Positions 34,095-46,291 are shown, counted from the stretch's first letter. The stretch: DNA of 64,000 nt from Pictodentalium vernedei (GCA_031216915.1 CM062289.1:442503587-442567586); one strand, 5' to 3'. Program-made: numbers and translations. The notes: generated from the letters alone by a model not told the origin.

Positions 34095-35098
34095 AAATAT
34101 AACGATAGTCAAATTGCTGAGGAAAGGTGGGGTTCGACAGAAAGATTATAGCTAATGTATTATATTTATATTGGACGCAGGAATAAAAACGACCGGTGAT
34201 GTTCCTCGTGTTGGTTACAGTTTCATTGAAGTTCATCAGAGGCGTCTATTTGATAAAATTAACTTGTGTACCATTTCGAAGACATGACTGTTCTCCGCAA
34301 TACTAACGAAATCTGAGCCAAAAAGCAATGTGGATATATCCCTTGCAAATGGGAGCAAATCAAGTGTATTGCTAAGTATATCACAGAACATTGGACAATG
34401 TAAGAGATAGTGAGTGTTATGGTGTCTCCCACTTGCCACGTTGACAGAAAGGTATAGATGATAAATGATTATCGTACCCGTGAAAGTTAAGGCTGCTACA
34501 ACGTTATCGCAACCCACAGTGGTATATTTGGGCGGTGTGTGATTTCGAATCACTGTAAAACAAAGGTGGTCGGAGGTTCCATCATTCAGGAAAGTCTTGA
34601 AGTTGGTCAAGGACGACTTTTCGGGAACAGATAGGGTCTATTTATGTCATTGGTCAGTAACGCTGGGAATGAAATAAGACTGATACAAGTGTATCCGAGA
34701 AAACGGAACTCAGTGGTTATGAGATGTCCGAAGATTGCGAGATGGATTCGACGATGAGATGAGGAACTCTATTAGCGATATATGTGGGAGACATGTGATG
34801 ATGCATTTTGAAAACTTGCATTTGCTTATGTTAACGGCGCCTTTAATGCAGAGAATTCCAGAGCATTTCGGAATAAATCAGTGACTTACTAGTACTGATG
34901 GTTGCCCCATTTATGATCCTTGCTGTTGTTATCTACACTTTTTCCAGATCTCTGATTTTGGTTACTAAACAATTATCCCAAACAAATATATTTTTTCCAA
35001 GACGCCACGATGGAGGTTAAATGTGTGCTTCCTCGGCAGGTCTAGGCGAGACCAGGCTTTAGAGAAGACATGGTCTATCTTCTAGGTACAGGTGCTAT

Positions 35099-35347
35099 TT
35101 AACCCTTTACCCAACGAATCGCCCGCATCCGCCCGCGTAATATGCAAATTCAGCAGTTGAAAAAATATTATTTTTCAAAAATTTTTAACAAAACCATATC
35201 ATGTGACCCCTCGTTGGAACGAGCTCGTCGAGCTCGTTCCAACGAGGGGTCACATGATATGGTTTTATTGAAATTTTTTAAAAAATTAAAAAAATTGATA
35301 TTTAAAATAATAAATTTTGATATCGTCTGCGTTGGGTAAAGGGTTAA
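35099..35347 (-). mobile_element. TTAA palindromic MITE, family A, copy 2, nested in LINE
   Basis: TTAA at both ends. The palindrome uses CGTTGG and CCAACG arms around GAGCTCGTCGAGCTC. On this strand the GCCCGCATCCGCCCG side comes first, so the element is reversed relative to the copy at 22943. Confidence 0.9.
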
Positions 35348-36553
35348 AATGGCTCCTAAGTGTTTATGATTGTCAACTTCGGTTATTCGTCTGTTACCTA
35401 AAACAAGAGTGGGTGGGCAACTGGGTTATTTTTACGTGATATAAACACACTCTCTGTTTTGTGGGGATTAACTCAACCAGACATGTGTTAGCTCAATGTT
35501 CGATTGTGGCCAAATCATACTTGATTAAGACCGAGGCTTGCTCTGGATTCTCTACAATTAAATATAGGGAAGTATCGTCAGCAAATAGGCGTATACTACT
35601 AAGTAAATCTTCAGTTGCATCATTGATATATTTCAGGAACATTAAAGGTCCAAGTATAGACCCCTGTAGAACACCATCGTTAATGGATATCCACGAAAAT
35701 GTATCCGATCCAATCACAACTCAATGTGACCTATCCGACAGATAAGATTTCAAAAACAATAAAAAGTCTCCCAAGACGCCAATTCTCTCCAGCCTGTGAA
35801 TAAAACAAGCATGCTGTACCTTGTCGAAAGCAAAATACCACTCTAACTTCTTTGCCTTCATCAAGATCTCGACAGAATGCATCCTATATGTCAATCGGTT
35901 GAAGAACAGTAGAACCGCCAGGTGTGAAACCCGATTGAAATTGACAAAAAATTGTTTGAAGACACATTTTTCAAATATTTTACCGGCACAGCTTATCAGT
36001 GATATTGGGCGATATTTAGAAACTGCATCTGGGGGGTTGTTTTCAGAATTGGGGAGACATTAGTTTTTTTTCCACAGTGACGGAGAGAGTGAGATGTTCA
36101 GTAGCATATTAAATAAGACCGAAAGTGGCTCACATAAGAAGAATTTACATTCTTTAAGAAGACGCGGACTTATAAGATTGGTTCCAGATCTTAGGTACGT
36201 TAATCGATATTATTGCTTCATATACTTCGCTACAGTTTAGAGTGACATCATCAATGGAAGTTATCACGTTTAGTGTGGATGTAACCCCTGATACATTCAC
36301 ATTCCTGTAGCGATACGTGATAATGATAGCTGGCATATTGAACGATGAATCGAAGGAACATAGCAACCATAGCAGTATAACACGGTGCTTCATTAATTAA
36401 AATTTTGCCGATGATGATTTTTCATTAGCTGGTACACGTATGTGTGGACATCACTGCGCACGCGTGGATTACCACCACTGCACAGCGACTGTCGTTCGGG
36501 CCGTAGGATCTAAATGTTACGTTTTATTATATGAATACCACAAATAGTCCCTC

Positions 36554-36923
36554 TTTATCTTTCTTTCTTTATTGGTTTTAAGGTCACATATTTCTGCACA
36601 ATGGCTAATCATGACCGCGACAGTTTTACGGGTGGAGGAAGCCGGAGTACCCGGGGAGAACCACCGAGCAACGGCGAGCAACTGTCAGCTCCCCAACATA
36701 CGAACTCCACACAAGCAGAGTTAGCATTGGTTGAAGACAGGTGCACCATCGACGTGCAGTACGCCTTAGTACACAACGTCACCGTGCCCCCACGCAGGCA
36801 ATGGGGGGGGGGGGGGGAAGTGTCTTGTCCAAGGACACAACGCGGTTGCCGCAGGTGAGATTCGAACCGAGGACCTCTCGGCTTGCAGCCTGCACCTCTA
36901 CCTACTGAGCCACCGCGCCCCCT
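36554..36923 (-). mobile_element. SINE, tRNA-headed
   Basis: Box A-like GGCTCAGTAGGTAGAGG and GGTTCGAATCTC on the minus strand. A 15-base G run at 36803-36817 replaces part of the body. The duplication AAATAGTCCCTC (12 bp) lies at 36542-36553 and 36924-36935. Confidence 0.92.
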
Positions 36924-36935
36924 AAATAGTCCCTC

Positions 36936-37447
36936 AATACCACTGTAGTTTGCCCATCAAATCCAGCTGTCCGGAAAACAAGAGTGTCAAGTTTTCCAGA
37001 TCGTTATCATGTCTGCCTGAAACGAGGCGCACGTGAACGGACTATTTATACCAGTGACATATAAATAAATATAGAAAATAAGTATAGAACATAAACACGG
37101 ATGTCTCCTCATTAAACTCCGTTGACAAACATTCCAGTCGAGGTCTATTTGAAAATGCCCTACTGAACAATTGCAAAATAACAATTAACAACTATTTTCA
37201 ATATGCGAATCCAACAAAACGTAGGGGAATCTGTGTAATCGAAAGCCATTCTGATTCAAATTCAAGTCTTGCCTCCATTGTTTTGACTTTCATATTTCAT
37301 GTTCGACACGAAAGTTCGATATTACTACGCGTTTGGGTTAACCCAGTTCCATAAATTGTTGATGGTTATTTGGCTAATATAATTCTTGTTGTATTTGATT
37401 TTTCAGGCGCGGCGATCAGTTTAAAATACTAATTGTCATATAATAAA
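36936..37447. other. No gene seen
   Basis: No supported feature. Confidence 0.35.
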
Positions 37448-37620
37448 CAGATTACTACAACAGTCAATTGATCTGTGTTGTTGTATTCCGTCTTGTTGAC
37501 GAGATTGGGTTGGCCAGATCAAACTAGACGCCTGTGGCGTCTCGTTTGATCTGGCCGATCTCATCTCGTCAACTCGACGGAATACAACAACACAGATAAA
37601 TTGACTGGTGTAGTAATCTG
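37448..37620. repeat. 173-bp palindrome
   Basis: Arms CAGATTACTACAACAGTCAA and GTGTTGTTGTATTCCGTC pair around the centre GACGCCTGTGGCGTC at about 37534, with few mismatches. Single copy in the window. Confidence 0.78.
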
Positions 37621-39327
37621 TATTGATGGTGTCACCGAAATGATTAAGGAGACGTTTTTGACAAAGCGGCAAAGAGCCAAGACTTACCACACGGAACTAA
37701 CTAATGCAGAAAGTATTCGCTATTTATTACCCATCGGTTTTGTTAGCAAATCGAATTTGATCCCATTCCACAATTTAAAAAAGCATATTCGTTGCGACAT
37801 ATCTTTGAAATCAGCGCAATGAGCCAATTCCAAAAATGTAAAAGAAATAGGTTTTCAAACACAGAAGCTAGTATGAGGGGGAAATACTGAACGTTGCATT
37901 GTATACAGTTTTGAAAAAAATAATAACCCTGTGCTTAAATGCTCTGCTCGCATACCAACTGAACTAACATCGACTCCTGCTTTAGGTTGCAATTAACTCA
38001 ACCATCACATTAGTATGCGGTATAGTAGCAAAAACAAATCCAAAAAAACCCAAATGTTGCAAAAAATAAAAATCAATAGGTGAAAAATTCTTTTGAACAA
38101 ATTTTGTAAATGCATCTATATTCCATAACTCCCCGTTTGACGTTATCCAAATTCATAGTAACTCAACATTTCTAAACACATGTTTTTTGGTGGGTGTATG
38201 CAGAGACGTCTCAATTGTAAGTACACAAATCCTGTTTCTCACACCGTCCATCTTCAATCATTTAATTTACAACCAGTCACAGTTTCATGTCTTATCTCGT
38301 GGATTTTTGTCCCACTCCGCACTCCACACTCCAGCTCACCTCATCCGTCGGGAACTTTCCACTGGTTGCCACAAATTGTTCGTCAGGCCTTGGCTCGCTG
38401 ACCATTGTGCTGACCAGAAAAATGTCGATGTTCCGCCGAATATGTTCCGTTTGAAAAGCTAAAGGGAGCCATCTCCAAGCAAAAACACCAGCTCTGGAAA
38501 CCTATATTAAGGCAACTGGTCGGAAGGCGTCTCAGCTCCCTGTCTCTTGACATTAGGGCAACCTTTCTAGACAGGAATGCTCAGTGCGCTACACGGTTTA
38601 CGACTGCGAGACATCGTCATCAGCCTGTTGATAATGGTTCGTCAGTGATCGTAATGGATCAAACTTTATTCAACAATGTACTCGAGTTTAAACAATACAA
38701 AGAACTATGTTAACGTTTGGTACATCGTTGGGAGGCAGCATGGCCAGTTTGGTTGTCTTTCTGGTGCCCCTCTTGCAGAAATTGTTATTATAGGAACAGA
38801 ACAGTGCAACTATTTTACAAGTTCTTAGGTAATTCGTTTTCTGATCGCAGAGTATTTAGAGGGGGAAAAGTATTATGGAAGCAAACAACGAAAGTACTAA
38901 ATGGGGTATTTGTAAAGGTGGGGTATCTGTCTTAGGCTGGGGATTATACAGTATTATATGTGTTTTTCCTTTTAAACCTATTTATACAATAAAATAAAAC
39001 AATTGCTAATATGATTTGTTTTCTCTCCATTTGATACCCGAAAGGGAGATAGAAAAATGACATTTTTTTCTTATCAGCAACCCCAAAAGTGATACCAACT
39101 TTTACTCATCAAATAAAAGACAGAAAAAGTATGCCTAAGGAAATAAAAACGCGGAGAAAGGGAAAAGGCGAAAAGGTGTTATAAACTCTAATTTCGAATT
39201 ATTTAAATACACAAATGGACCCAGTAAAAGGTGAGCATCAGTAAACTAATTATCACGCTCTGCCAGCCGATTGTGGCTTTAATTATTCAAGCGGTGAGGA
39301 CAGTTTGCACAATCACAATTAACAACA
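37621..39327. other. No assigned gene; open frames near 38.2-38.9 kb
   Basis: Frames at 38187-38462 and 38717-38935 are not recognised. The segment GGGAGGCAGCATGGCCAGTT (about 38730) resembles 45930-45960, which sits in a LINE-like 3' tail, so part of this may be LINE 3' sequence. Confidence 0.35.
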
Positions 39328-39395
39328 CGTCCCCTGAGTTCCAATGTGTTCTATGTGCCTACTGGCACATAGAACACACTGGAACTCAGGGGACG
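39328..39395. mobile_element. 68-bp stem-loop element, family E, copy 3
   Basis: Arms beginning CGTCCCCTGAGTTCCAATGT, with the loop read as TACT (opposite orientation). Perfect 4-bp duplication AACA (39324-39327, 39396-39399). Confidence 0.9.
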
Positions 39396-39804
39396 AACAG
39401 TCGAATATGAGTTAATTAAAGTTCCGAATGGCGTTATATTTAAATTAGATCTCGGAACAATGCATTGTGAGTTATTGTCAACTTCGTTCCATATAGCGGG
39501 TAACGTGTGTTTAGGAAGCAGACCTGCAAAGTGCGCCGGGGAGTACTGCTATTAAAAATGAGTTTGGTAGATTGTTATTTTTCCAAGCCGACATAAAATG
39601 AGATACACGTAGTTTACAAATGTCTTTAAGCTTGAGTATATTGTTACTTTCAAGTAAGGGATCTGTATCGGAGTTATTCTTTTTATCACTAATTATTCGC
39701 AAAGCTCATATTTGGTGGAGAAATAACTTATTTTCTGTCTTAGCATTACCCCAAATCTCAATTCCATAGACTAAGTAACTGTGTATAAGCGAGAAGTAGA
39801 GTTC

Positions 39805-40042
39805 TTAACCCTTTAAACTCTAGTGGTATCTTCCATGCTGGTTCAATAGTCGCAATTAGAAGAGTCCATATTCATTATTTGGGGTAGACAATCAGTATTT
39901 TCAACGTGCAGCCTTGGGCTGCACTTTGAAAATACCTGTTGGTCTACCCCACAATATTTACTGAACAGCCATCATATGTAATGACGTTCTGACGTATCAT
40001 ATTTCTGGTCGGAAAAGCGGCCGCTGGGGTTTAAAGGGTTAA
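39805..40042 (+). mobile_element. TTAA palindromic MITE, family D, copy 4, nested in LINE
   Basis: TTAA at 39805-39808 and 40039-40042. Central palindrome CGTGCAGCCTTGGGCTGCA. LINE coding sequence continues on each side. Confidence 0.9.
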
Positions 40043-40278
40043 GGCGGAATTGGGAAACTTTTTTGCTAATTACAAAGATGGCTTGGGGTATTTTTTACTG
40101 ACCATTGTGATGTATTGCTTGAAGTTTAGATTTTCGTCTCTTTGTATTCCAAGAAATTTAGTAGTAGGCTAGGTATGGTTGTTGCCAACCTAGTTTAATT
40201 CATTGTCGTTGATTGATATAGTTCTATCATTAGAGCTGTATCCGCTATTTGTTGATTTGATGATTATGTATTTAGATT

Positions 40279-40663
40279 GGTAGATGGGGGGGGGGGGGGG
40301 CGTTCCGGTAACTGGTTCTCGTCAGATCACCGAAGTTAAGCAACGCTCAGCCCCGTTAGTCCCTTGACCGTCTGGGCGATCGATTCGGCCTTCCGCGTTG
40401 TGTCCTTGGGCAAGACACTTGACCTCGATTGTCCACATGGGGGCATGATGACGCCGCGTACCAAGACGTACTGCGCGTCGATGGTGCGCGTGATGTCTTC
40501 AACCAATCTAACCCTGCCTGTGCTGCAGTGCGGAGTTACGATATTTGGGAGGTGGCAGCTGCTCATCGTTACTTGGTGGTTCTCTCCGGGTACTCCAGGT
40601 TCCCCAACCCGTAAAACTGTCCCCGACACGATATGACATTGCCTGTTAAAGTGTCATTAAACA

Positions 40664-40742
<79 letters not shown>

Positions 40743-40743
40743 A
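40279..40743 (+). mobile_element. SINE, 5S rRNA-headed, with long AAAT tail
   Basis: After a 15-base G run (40286-40300) comes the 5S-like head (CGTCAGATCACCGAAGTTAA), then the shared body (CCTTGGGCAAGACACTT) and about 20 AAAT units (40663-40743). A direct repeat TATTTAGATT flanks it (40269-40278, 40744-40753). Inserted in the LINE. Confidence 0.9.
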
Positions 40744-41091
40744 TATTTAGATTTCCTGGCATTCAAAACTATTTTATTGGAGGGACACCATATACTTAAA
40801 TTGGAAAGTTCTGTGATTATATGATCGAAAAGAGTACCAAGGTTATGATGTGAATTATGAACTGTTTTATCATCTACGAAAGATAGTAGGTTCAAATTTG
40901 TGGAGCAGAAAAAAATCGTTGATATAGATGAGGAAAAGAAGTGGTCCCAGTATGGAACCTTGTGGTACACCACAACAGATGGTCCTCCTGGCAGATTTAG
41001 AACCTAAATAACCTACATACGGGGACCTCCCTGACAGATAACTTTGTGACCCATTTGTCATTAATTTCTCTAATTCCATGTGACTCAAACT

Positions 41092-41180
41092 CACTAAGTA
41101 ACATATTGTAGAAAATTTGATTTAATATTTCTTCCATTGAAGAAATATTAAATCAACTTTCCTACAATATATTACTTAGT
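41092..41180. repeat. 89-bp palindrome at the LINE edge
   Basis: The arm ACTAAGTAACATATTGTAG pairs with CTACAATATATTACTTAGT around AAGAAATATTAAATC. It marks the upstream limit of the LINE. Confidence 0.7.
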
Positions 41181-41984
41181 AACTACATTAGTTACTACTG
41201 TAATTAATGTGGTTCTTTTCCTTTCAATATTACAGGATTAACTGCTTTTCCTTTTGGGATACATGGCTTATAAAATTCCAGTGATTAAACAGATCTAAAT
41301 TACGTACACAAAATTTGTTATGTTGGATAAATCACATACTATGCATATGCCATTCATTTAACAATAAAATTCCTTTTCATTGAAGACAGCAGTGAGTGAG
41401 TCAATGTAAAGAAAATTGAATATTTTCTTTTCCAGCTGATTAAATGTCACTCATGTAGCATGCTTTCCGTATCTCACAAACATGCACCTTACACCCTTGA
41501 AATCATTTAACCTGTACTGTCCATTGGTCAACCTATTGCTTGAAAATGTATTAAGATACTTCATTGGTCTAGAGAGACCTGCATTGAATTATTCCCTCAA
41601 AAATGTTGAGACAGAAACATGTAATTAGCCTCTGCACTTCAATGTGGTATTTGTTTTTGTGCTGTGTAATTGGGAGGAAAATAAATGTAAATGTATTCTG
41701 CTTTGAAAATGTTCTACTCAGCTTTGTCATTCTGATGGAGTTGTACTGTAATATATTACTGCTTAACAGTTGTTCAATGAACAATGATCAATACAAATGG
41801 TTTTGATGATGTCAGCAATGTTGTCCGTGATTATATGAAATGTGTAATGTGCCGTCACAGTTATCAGATGAGTTGAAATGATATGCGTTAATGAAATGTG
41901 TTAGATGTTGGCTTCATCTATATTAACCAGAACCCGATAACATCGGATTAACCATGGTGACCCACAACATCACTACTCGCTTGC
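41181..41984. other. No gene seen
   Basis: AT-rich sequence without recognised features. Confidence 0.35.
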
Positions 41985-42690
41985 ATATATAGAGGATATG
42001 GAACGAGTGTAAGACTTTTCCGTTTGGGCGAGCCTCTGGCGAGCCCAAACGGAAAATTCGGACGAGTTTCATAAATATTATATGAGAAAAACACTCATTT
42101 CATATTCTGTTTATCATATGACACACACACGCACAAATTAGCCACTTAGTATGACTTCTTAACCCATCACCTAACTTGAGTTGCAGACGGCACTTGGAAA
42201 AACATCCTCGTATAACTAAAAATGTTCATTTTTTGCTTCCAAAACATAGTCTATGACCCCTCATTGGAACGAGCTCGTCGAGCTCGTTCCATTGAGGGGT
42301 CATAACCTATGTTTTGGAAGCAAAAAGTGAAAATATAAAAAAAAAATGAATGGCGTTTTTCTTGTAGGTAAAAGATTAATACCATATAACCCACCCTAAA
42401 TAGGACAGATAACGTAAATTCTCCCTACCGAATTTATGCAAATGTGACCCAGTTGTATTTTGTTAAGCCAATCAAATTGTCCAGTTTTGAAATTGATCAA
42501 TGAAAGCTCCCAACTCTAATTATGCAAATTATGAAAATGTGGCCCAGTTTTATTTTGTTCAGCCAATCAAATTGTCTAGTTTTGGAACTGACCAATGAAA
42601 TTGACGGAAGGTTTTATTTATCACAGATTAATATGAAAACAAAATATCAAATGTTTTAAAGTGAACAAAACTGACGAGTCATATAATAAT
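41985..42690 (+). repeat. Composite repeat N, copy 2
   Basis: Starts ATATATAGAGGATATGGAAC, has a hairpin around 42038 (GGGCGAGCCTCTGGCGAGCC), a nested family C MITE (42159-42379) and two tandem CCAATCAAATTGTC units, and ends GACGAGTCATATAATAATG. It is the reverse complement of 13866-14600. Confidence 0.77.
42159..42379 (+). mobile_element. TTAA palindromic MITE, family C, copy 2
   Basis: TTAACCCATCACC at the left and GTAAAAGATTAA at the right. The central palindrome shares the TGACCCCTCATTGGAACGAG core with families A and B. Confidence 0.83.
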
Positions 42691-42845
42691 GTGATTTATC
42701 GCGCCGAAAGCCTTTGAAAAATCTAAAACTACGGCCAATGTGCAACTTTTAGATAATATGTCATTGTTGTCGCCTACATTATGGAGTAGCTGCAATACTG
42801 GGTTGTTGAATGATTAGCCTTAAATCCATATTGGTGTTCATTTTG
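42691..42845 (-). pseudogene. LINE reverse-transcriptase fragment
   Basis: The minus strand encodes EHQYGFKANHSTTQ and TLAVVLDFSKAFGAINH, two adjacent RT blocks of CR1/Jockey-type LINEs. It is cut at the edge of repeat N. Confidence 0.6.
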
Positions 42846-42879
42846 TCAGGCACAATACCAGTGCTGTAGCAAATGACGT

Positions 42880-44000
42880 AAATGGATAAATCGATTTACG
42901 AAGCTGAGGTAGACAGGCAATTATCACATGCACCTTTCTATCAACAACTAGATCTTGAGTATTCTCAGAACCTATCTGAAACTATCACACCCATCTGTCT
43001 TGAAGGGCACATCTCCGAGGAAACACGTAATTATCTGTTACCAGACAGACCTCGTACTGGTAGATTCTATCTATTGCCAATAATGCATAAAACAGAGAAT
43101 CCAGGTCGCCAAATCATTTCTTATAGCATCCGAGTTTGTTGACTTCCGTCTGTGACCGCTCTTTGAAAAAAATGTCATCTTAACGGATAGACATCACTCG
43201 CTATCCCAGAAAATTAGATTAACTGGGTGGGCTTCCAAACAACACTTTGTTGTGTACGATAGATGCAGTTTCTCTGTACACAAACATATCCTGTGACAAG
43301 GGGGTTGAAGCCTTCAGGGGGGTGCTGGATATACGTCATGTCTAGATCCCCCTGTAGAGCACATTGGAAGGCGTATCATACTTGTTCTGAAGCTGAACAA
43401 TATTCAGTTTAATGGTGTGAACTGTGTCCAGGTCTATAGAACGACCATGGGTACACATATGGCTCCTTCTTATGCAAACAGTTTTATGGGTTGACTTGAG
43501 AAGCTTACCTTTTTATCCTATCCATTCCCTCGCCGATCTCATGGCTTATGTTGGTATTTATCTCCTTCTGCAACACACTTCACCATTCTATTAAATTCGC
43601 TGCTTAAATCTCATTAGAAAGCATTACCTTTCTCGATACCACCTCACGCATTGGCGTGGATAACCACCTGTCATTCAAGAAGATGAAACCTGACTGTGCT
43701 ATTTTACGACCTACATGTCCACATATTTTTACTTCGTTCCAGACCTTGATCATTCGTCGCCTGAGTGCTAGAATGTCCTATGTCCCCTGTGGGACATAGG
43801 ACATTCTAGCACTCAGACGACGCATTGACTTCATGTCCGACTGGACAAAAGCTGGGTGCCACTATCGAGAACCATTCCAACAGCTATGCATTTCCAGACG
43901 TCTCCGCCTTAATAGAACTTCAAGTAAATCGTGATTTCGTGAGAGATTTTGATGGGTATGTTGCCATTGGGTAACGTCAAATTGGAAATTAGGGTGTATA
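42880..44000 (+). pseudogene. Penelope-like retroelement fossil
   Basis: The open part 42882-43142 contains RPRTGRFYLLPIMHK and ENPGRQIIS, the block typical of Penelope-like reverse transcriptases. Downstream, GTHMAPSYANSFMG (about 43450) and FLDTTSRIGVDNHLS (about 43640) match later blocks of the same family. It is old and clearly broken in several places. No GIY-YIG endonuclease was recognised. A 68-bp hairpin (43755-43822) is inserted in it. Confidence 0.72.
43755..43822. mobile_element. 68-bp stem-loop element, family E' copy 2
   Basis: Arm CGTCGCCTGAGTGCTAGAAT, loop CTGT. Perfect 4-bp duplication CATT (43751-43754, 43823-43826). Confidence 0.9.
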
Positions 44001-44396
44001 ACAATGTGGAGTCAGACACAAATAAAAATCGCTGCAAGACGTAGAGTTATAGAAGGAACCTACTGCTGGGGAAAAAAGTGAACGAAAAATTTCAATACTC
44101 TCGTTTTTACGTGAGCTTACATATCCTTAGAACACTCACTCTGGAATCAAGAAGTACAGGGTTGAAGTCGGAACGAACTTTCCAGACGTTTCAACTTTTT
44201 ATTAATTGTAGTTAGTGCTTTTCAGTCTTTGTGTACCACGATGGAGGTCCTCAGAAGATCGAAAGCTTGACAGGAGCGTTCTATGTATTGGTTAGAGCTT
44301 AATTTAAATGACTAGTTTTCATTTTGGCCCATGCATCTTCAAAATTAGACACATTTGAAAGAGATTTCTTTTTCAGAAGATACACGTTATTATATT

Positions 44397-44464
44397 CGTC
44401 CCCTGAGTTCCAATGTGTTCTATGTGCCAGTAAGGACATAGAACATATTGGAACTCAGAGGACG
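44397..44464. mobile_element. 68-bp stem-loop element, family E, copy 4
   Basis: The same arms with several right-arm substitutions, loop AGTA. The flanks TATT and ATAT do not match exactly. Confidence 0.82.
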
Positions 44465-44591
44465 ATATGTCAACAAATTATATATGTCAGCAAATTGAAT
44501 GACATGCTTTGGGAAGATATTTGTTTGTTTTTCCTCCTGATCATGTCACGTGACACTAATCGCACTATCCAAATCCGCCATTGTGCATCAA

Positions 44592-44805
44592 TTAACCCTC
44601 TGCACTCTGATGTCAAAAATACCAATATTTTCGACAGCAAATTTTTCCTAAAATGCAACTAGGAATTTAACCAATTCAGTCTTGTTTGACAGAGCTCAAT
44701 GAGCTCTGTCAAACAAGACTGAATTAGTTATATTATGAAGTGCATTATGGGAAATATTCGTAACTTGAAATTTTGATATTTAGACATCAGAGTGCAGAGG
44801 GTTAA
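44592..44805. mobile_element. TTAA palindromic MITE, family J
   Basis: The ends TTAACCCTCTGCACTCTGAT and TCAGAGTGCAGAGGGTTAA form inverted repeats of about 23 bp with TTAA on each side. The core palindrome has the arm TCAGTCTTGTTTGACAGAGC around CAATG. Only copy in the window. Confidence 0.85.
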
Positions 44806-45829
44806 AATTGGTCGCTCGATATGCGTTTTCCTAGGTTTCTATTTAGGGCCTAGCCGTCTCTATATCATATGAAGGACCAGACTGTTTCGTAAAGTTCTAG
44901 AGTCGCGTATGTAAAAAACAGAAATATCACTAAAAACAATAATTTAAAGTTACGTATTAGCTCTATAGTGTCAGCGGCAGAGGTGACTAAGAATAGAATG
45001 TGTTGCTAAACTGCAGCTGTGTGCTGATATGATTTTTTTAAAAGTAAAGAATCTAACAATATAATGATGATCTATTCGATAAAGACTATCCGCAGAGCAT
45101 GTCCCCACATTTTACTTCCTCTCGCACATTCTTTTATGACCTATGGCGTATACGAAAACCGTTTAAAGAGCGGCAAACCAACATTTTGGGGGGAAAGGAT
45201 GGATACTTTTATCGCGTCCCTGCAAAGCATCTGTGCCGTCGTCAACAAAAGTACACCATAGACTTGGGTACGACGAAACTGTGACATAGAAACATGAATG
45301 TGCGGTATTTATATTATGCTATTCTGAAGGTGGCAGTATTTACCTGCTTCGTTTCGACACACACATCACGCTCCTATGGGAGAGGCATTAAGGTTTGAGG
45401 TTGAGTACCGATAGAACCATTCGGAGACTGCATCAAAGGTGACCGTGTGCATGCGTGATTATTTTAATCCCCACCCCGATTCCGTCACCGTCGAGCTGTG
45501 GTTGTCACACTGACCAGCAGAATTCACAGTTCAGTGATAAATCGGGTCACGGGACGTATTTGAGACTCATATTCATATTTTTGATACATGAAGCTTTCAA
45601 CATGGATCGATTGAAAAGGTCATTCTTAGAGTGAATGGGGGGGGGGGGGGGTGATCATCCTTGTGAGTCACTGGCGTAGTCACGTGGGCTGGTGGAATGT
45701 GGAGATTCGACCCTTGAAAAATCCAGTCTTATACATTCACTCCTTAATTCCCTGCAACTGACTTGTACTCCCGCCCTAATATTTTGGGGGTCTTTTTTTC
45801 CTACCGTTATCCCTTCAATTTCAACTTCC
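44806..45829. other. No gene seen; G-run
   Basis: A run of about 15 G lies at 45637-45651. Short open frames at 45064-45284 are not recognised. Confidence 0.35.
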
Positions 45830-46200
45830 TTAATTCAATTCAATTCAATTCATTTTTATTTAACGGTATGTAAAATATAATTATCAATACAGTTACATAA
45901 TAATATTGTTATACATATACATACCGTTGGGGGGACAGCATAGCCAGATTGGCTGTCTTCCTGCTATCTCCCGAGGTAAAAATATAATTTGAGCAACATC
46001 ATATCAGACAGAGTATACAGCCGGGAAGAGAGAAATACGGATCCTTTTGGAGTAATGTTGTATTGTTGCATTATTGCATGGGAAACAAGACATTTAAAAT
46101 AGCAATGATATTTTTAGAATACATTGAAAATAATATTGATAATAGTTTGGAAATAAGATGAGTGACAAACTGACGAGCTATCCGGTGAAAGCAGAACTGT
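45830..46200 (-). repeat. Possible LINE 3' tail
   Basis: Starts with an (AATTC)n-like repeat, TTTTTATTTAACGGTATG and, at 45930, GGGGGACAGCATAGCCAGAT. The layout suits the 3' end of a 5'-truncated minus-strand LINE. No coding part is visible, so this is tentative. Confidence 0.4.
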
Positions 46201-46223
46201 ATTGCAGATTAGAATACTAAACT

Positions 46224-46291
46224 CGTCCCCTGAGTTCCAATGTGTTCTATGTGCCAGTAGGCACATAGAACACATTGGAATTCAGCGGACG
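46224..46291. mobile_element. 68-bp stem-loop element, family E, copy 5
   Basis: Arms CGTCCCC...GCGGACG, loop AGTA. Perfect 4-bp duplication AACT (46220-46223, 46292-46295). Confidence 0.9.

Larger units (their letters stand above)
33900..36400 (-). pseudogene. CR1/L2-type LINE remnant (RT to C-terminus and 3' region)
   Basis: On the minus strand the order is a linker with VYEAIISINVPKIWNQSYKS (about 36390-36160), SLISCAGKIFEK and LERIGVLGDFLLFLKSYLSD (about 36040-35740), then [20 protein letters not shown] and IRLFADDTSLYLIVENPEQA (35717-35493). The C-terminal frame 34610-34236 has HYLLHCPMFCDIL and ends VFEMVHKLILSNRRL, as in L2-like elements. A family A MITE (35099-35347) splits it and a 68-bp hairpin (34027-34094) sits in the 3' region. 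Frameshifts and stops show it is inactive. Confidence 0.82.
39500..41091 (-). pseudogene. CR1-type LINE remnant with two nested insertions
   Basis: Minus-strand order: W-like [20 protein letters not shown], then [20 protein letters not shown] (41094-40920), LLSFVDDKT (mutated FADDT) and LSIWCPSNKIVLNARKSK. A SINE then interrupts (40279-40743). The frame resumes with TTKFLGIQRDENLNFKQYIT and is interrupted by a family D MITE (39805-40042). It ends with SYLVYGIEIWGNA and ILKLKDICKLRVSHFMSAWK. Stops and shifts are present. Confidence 0.83.
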
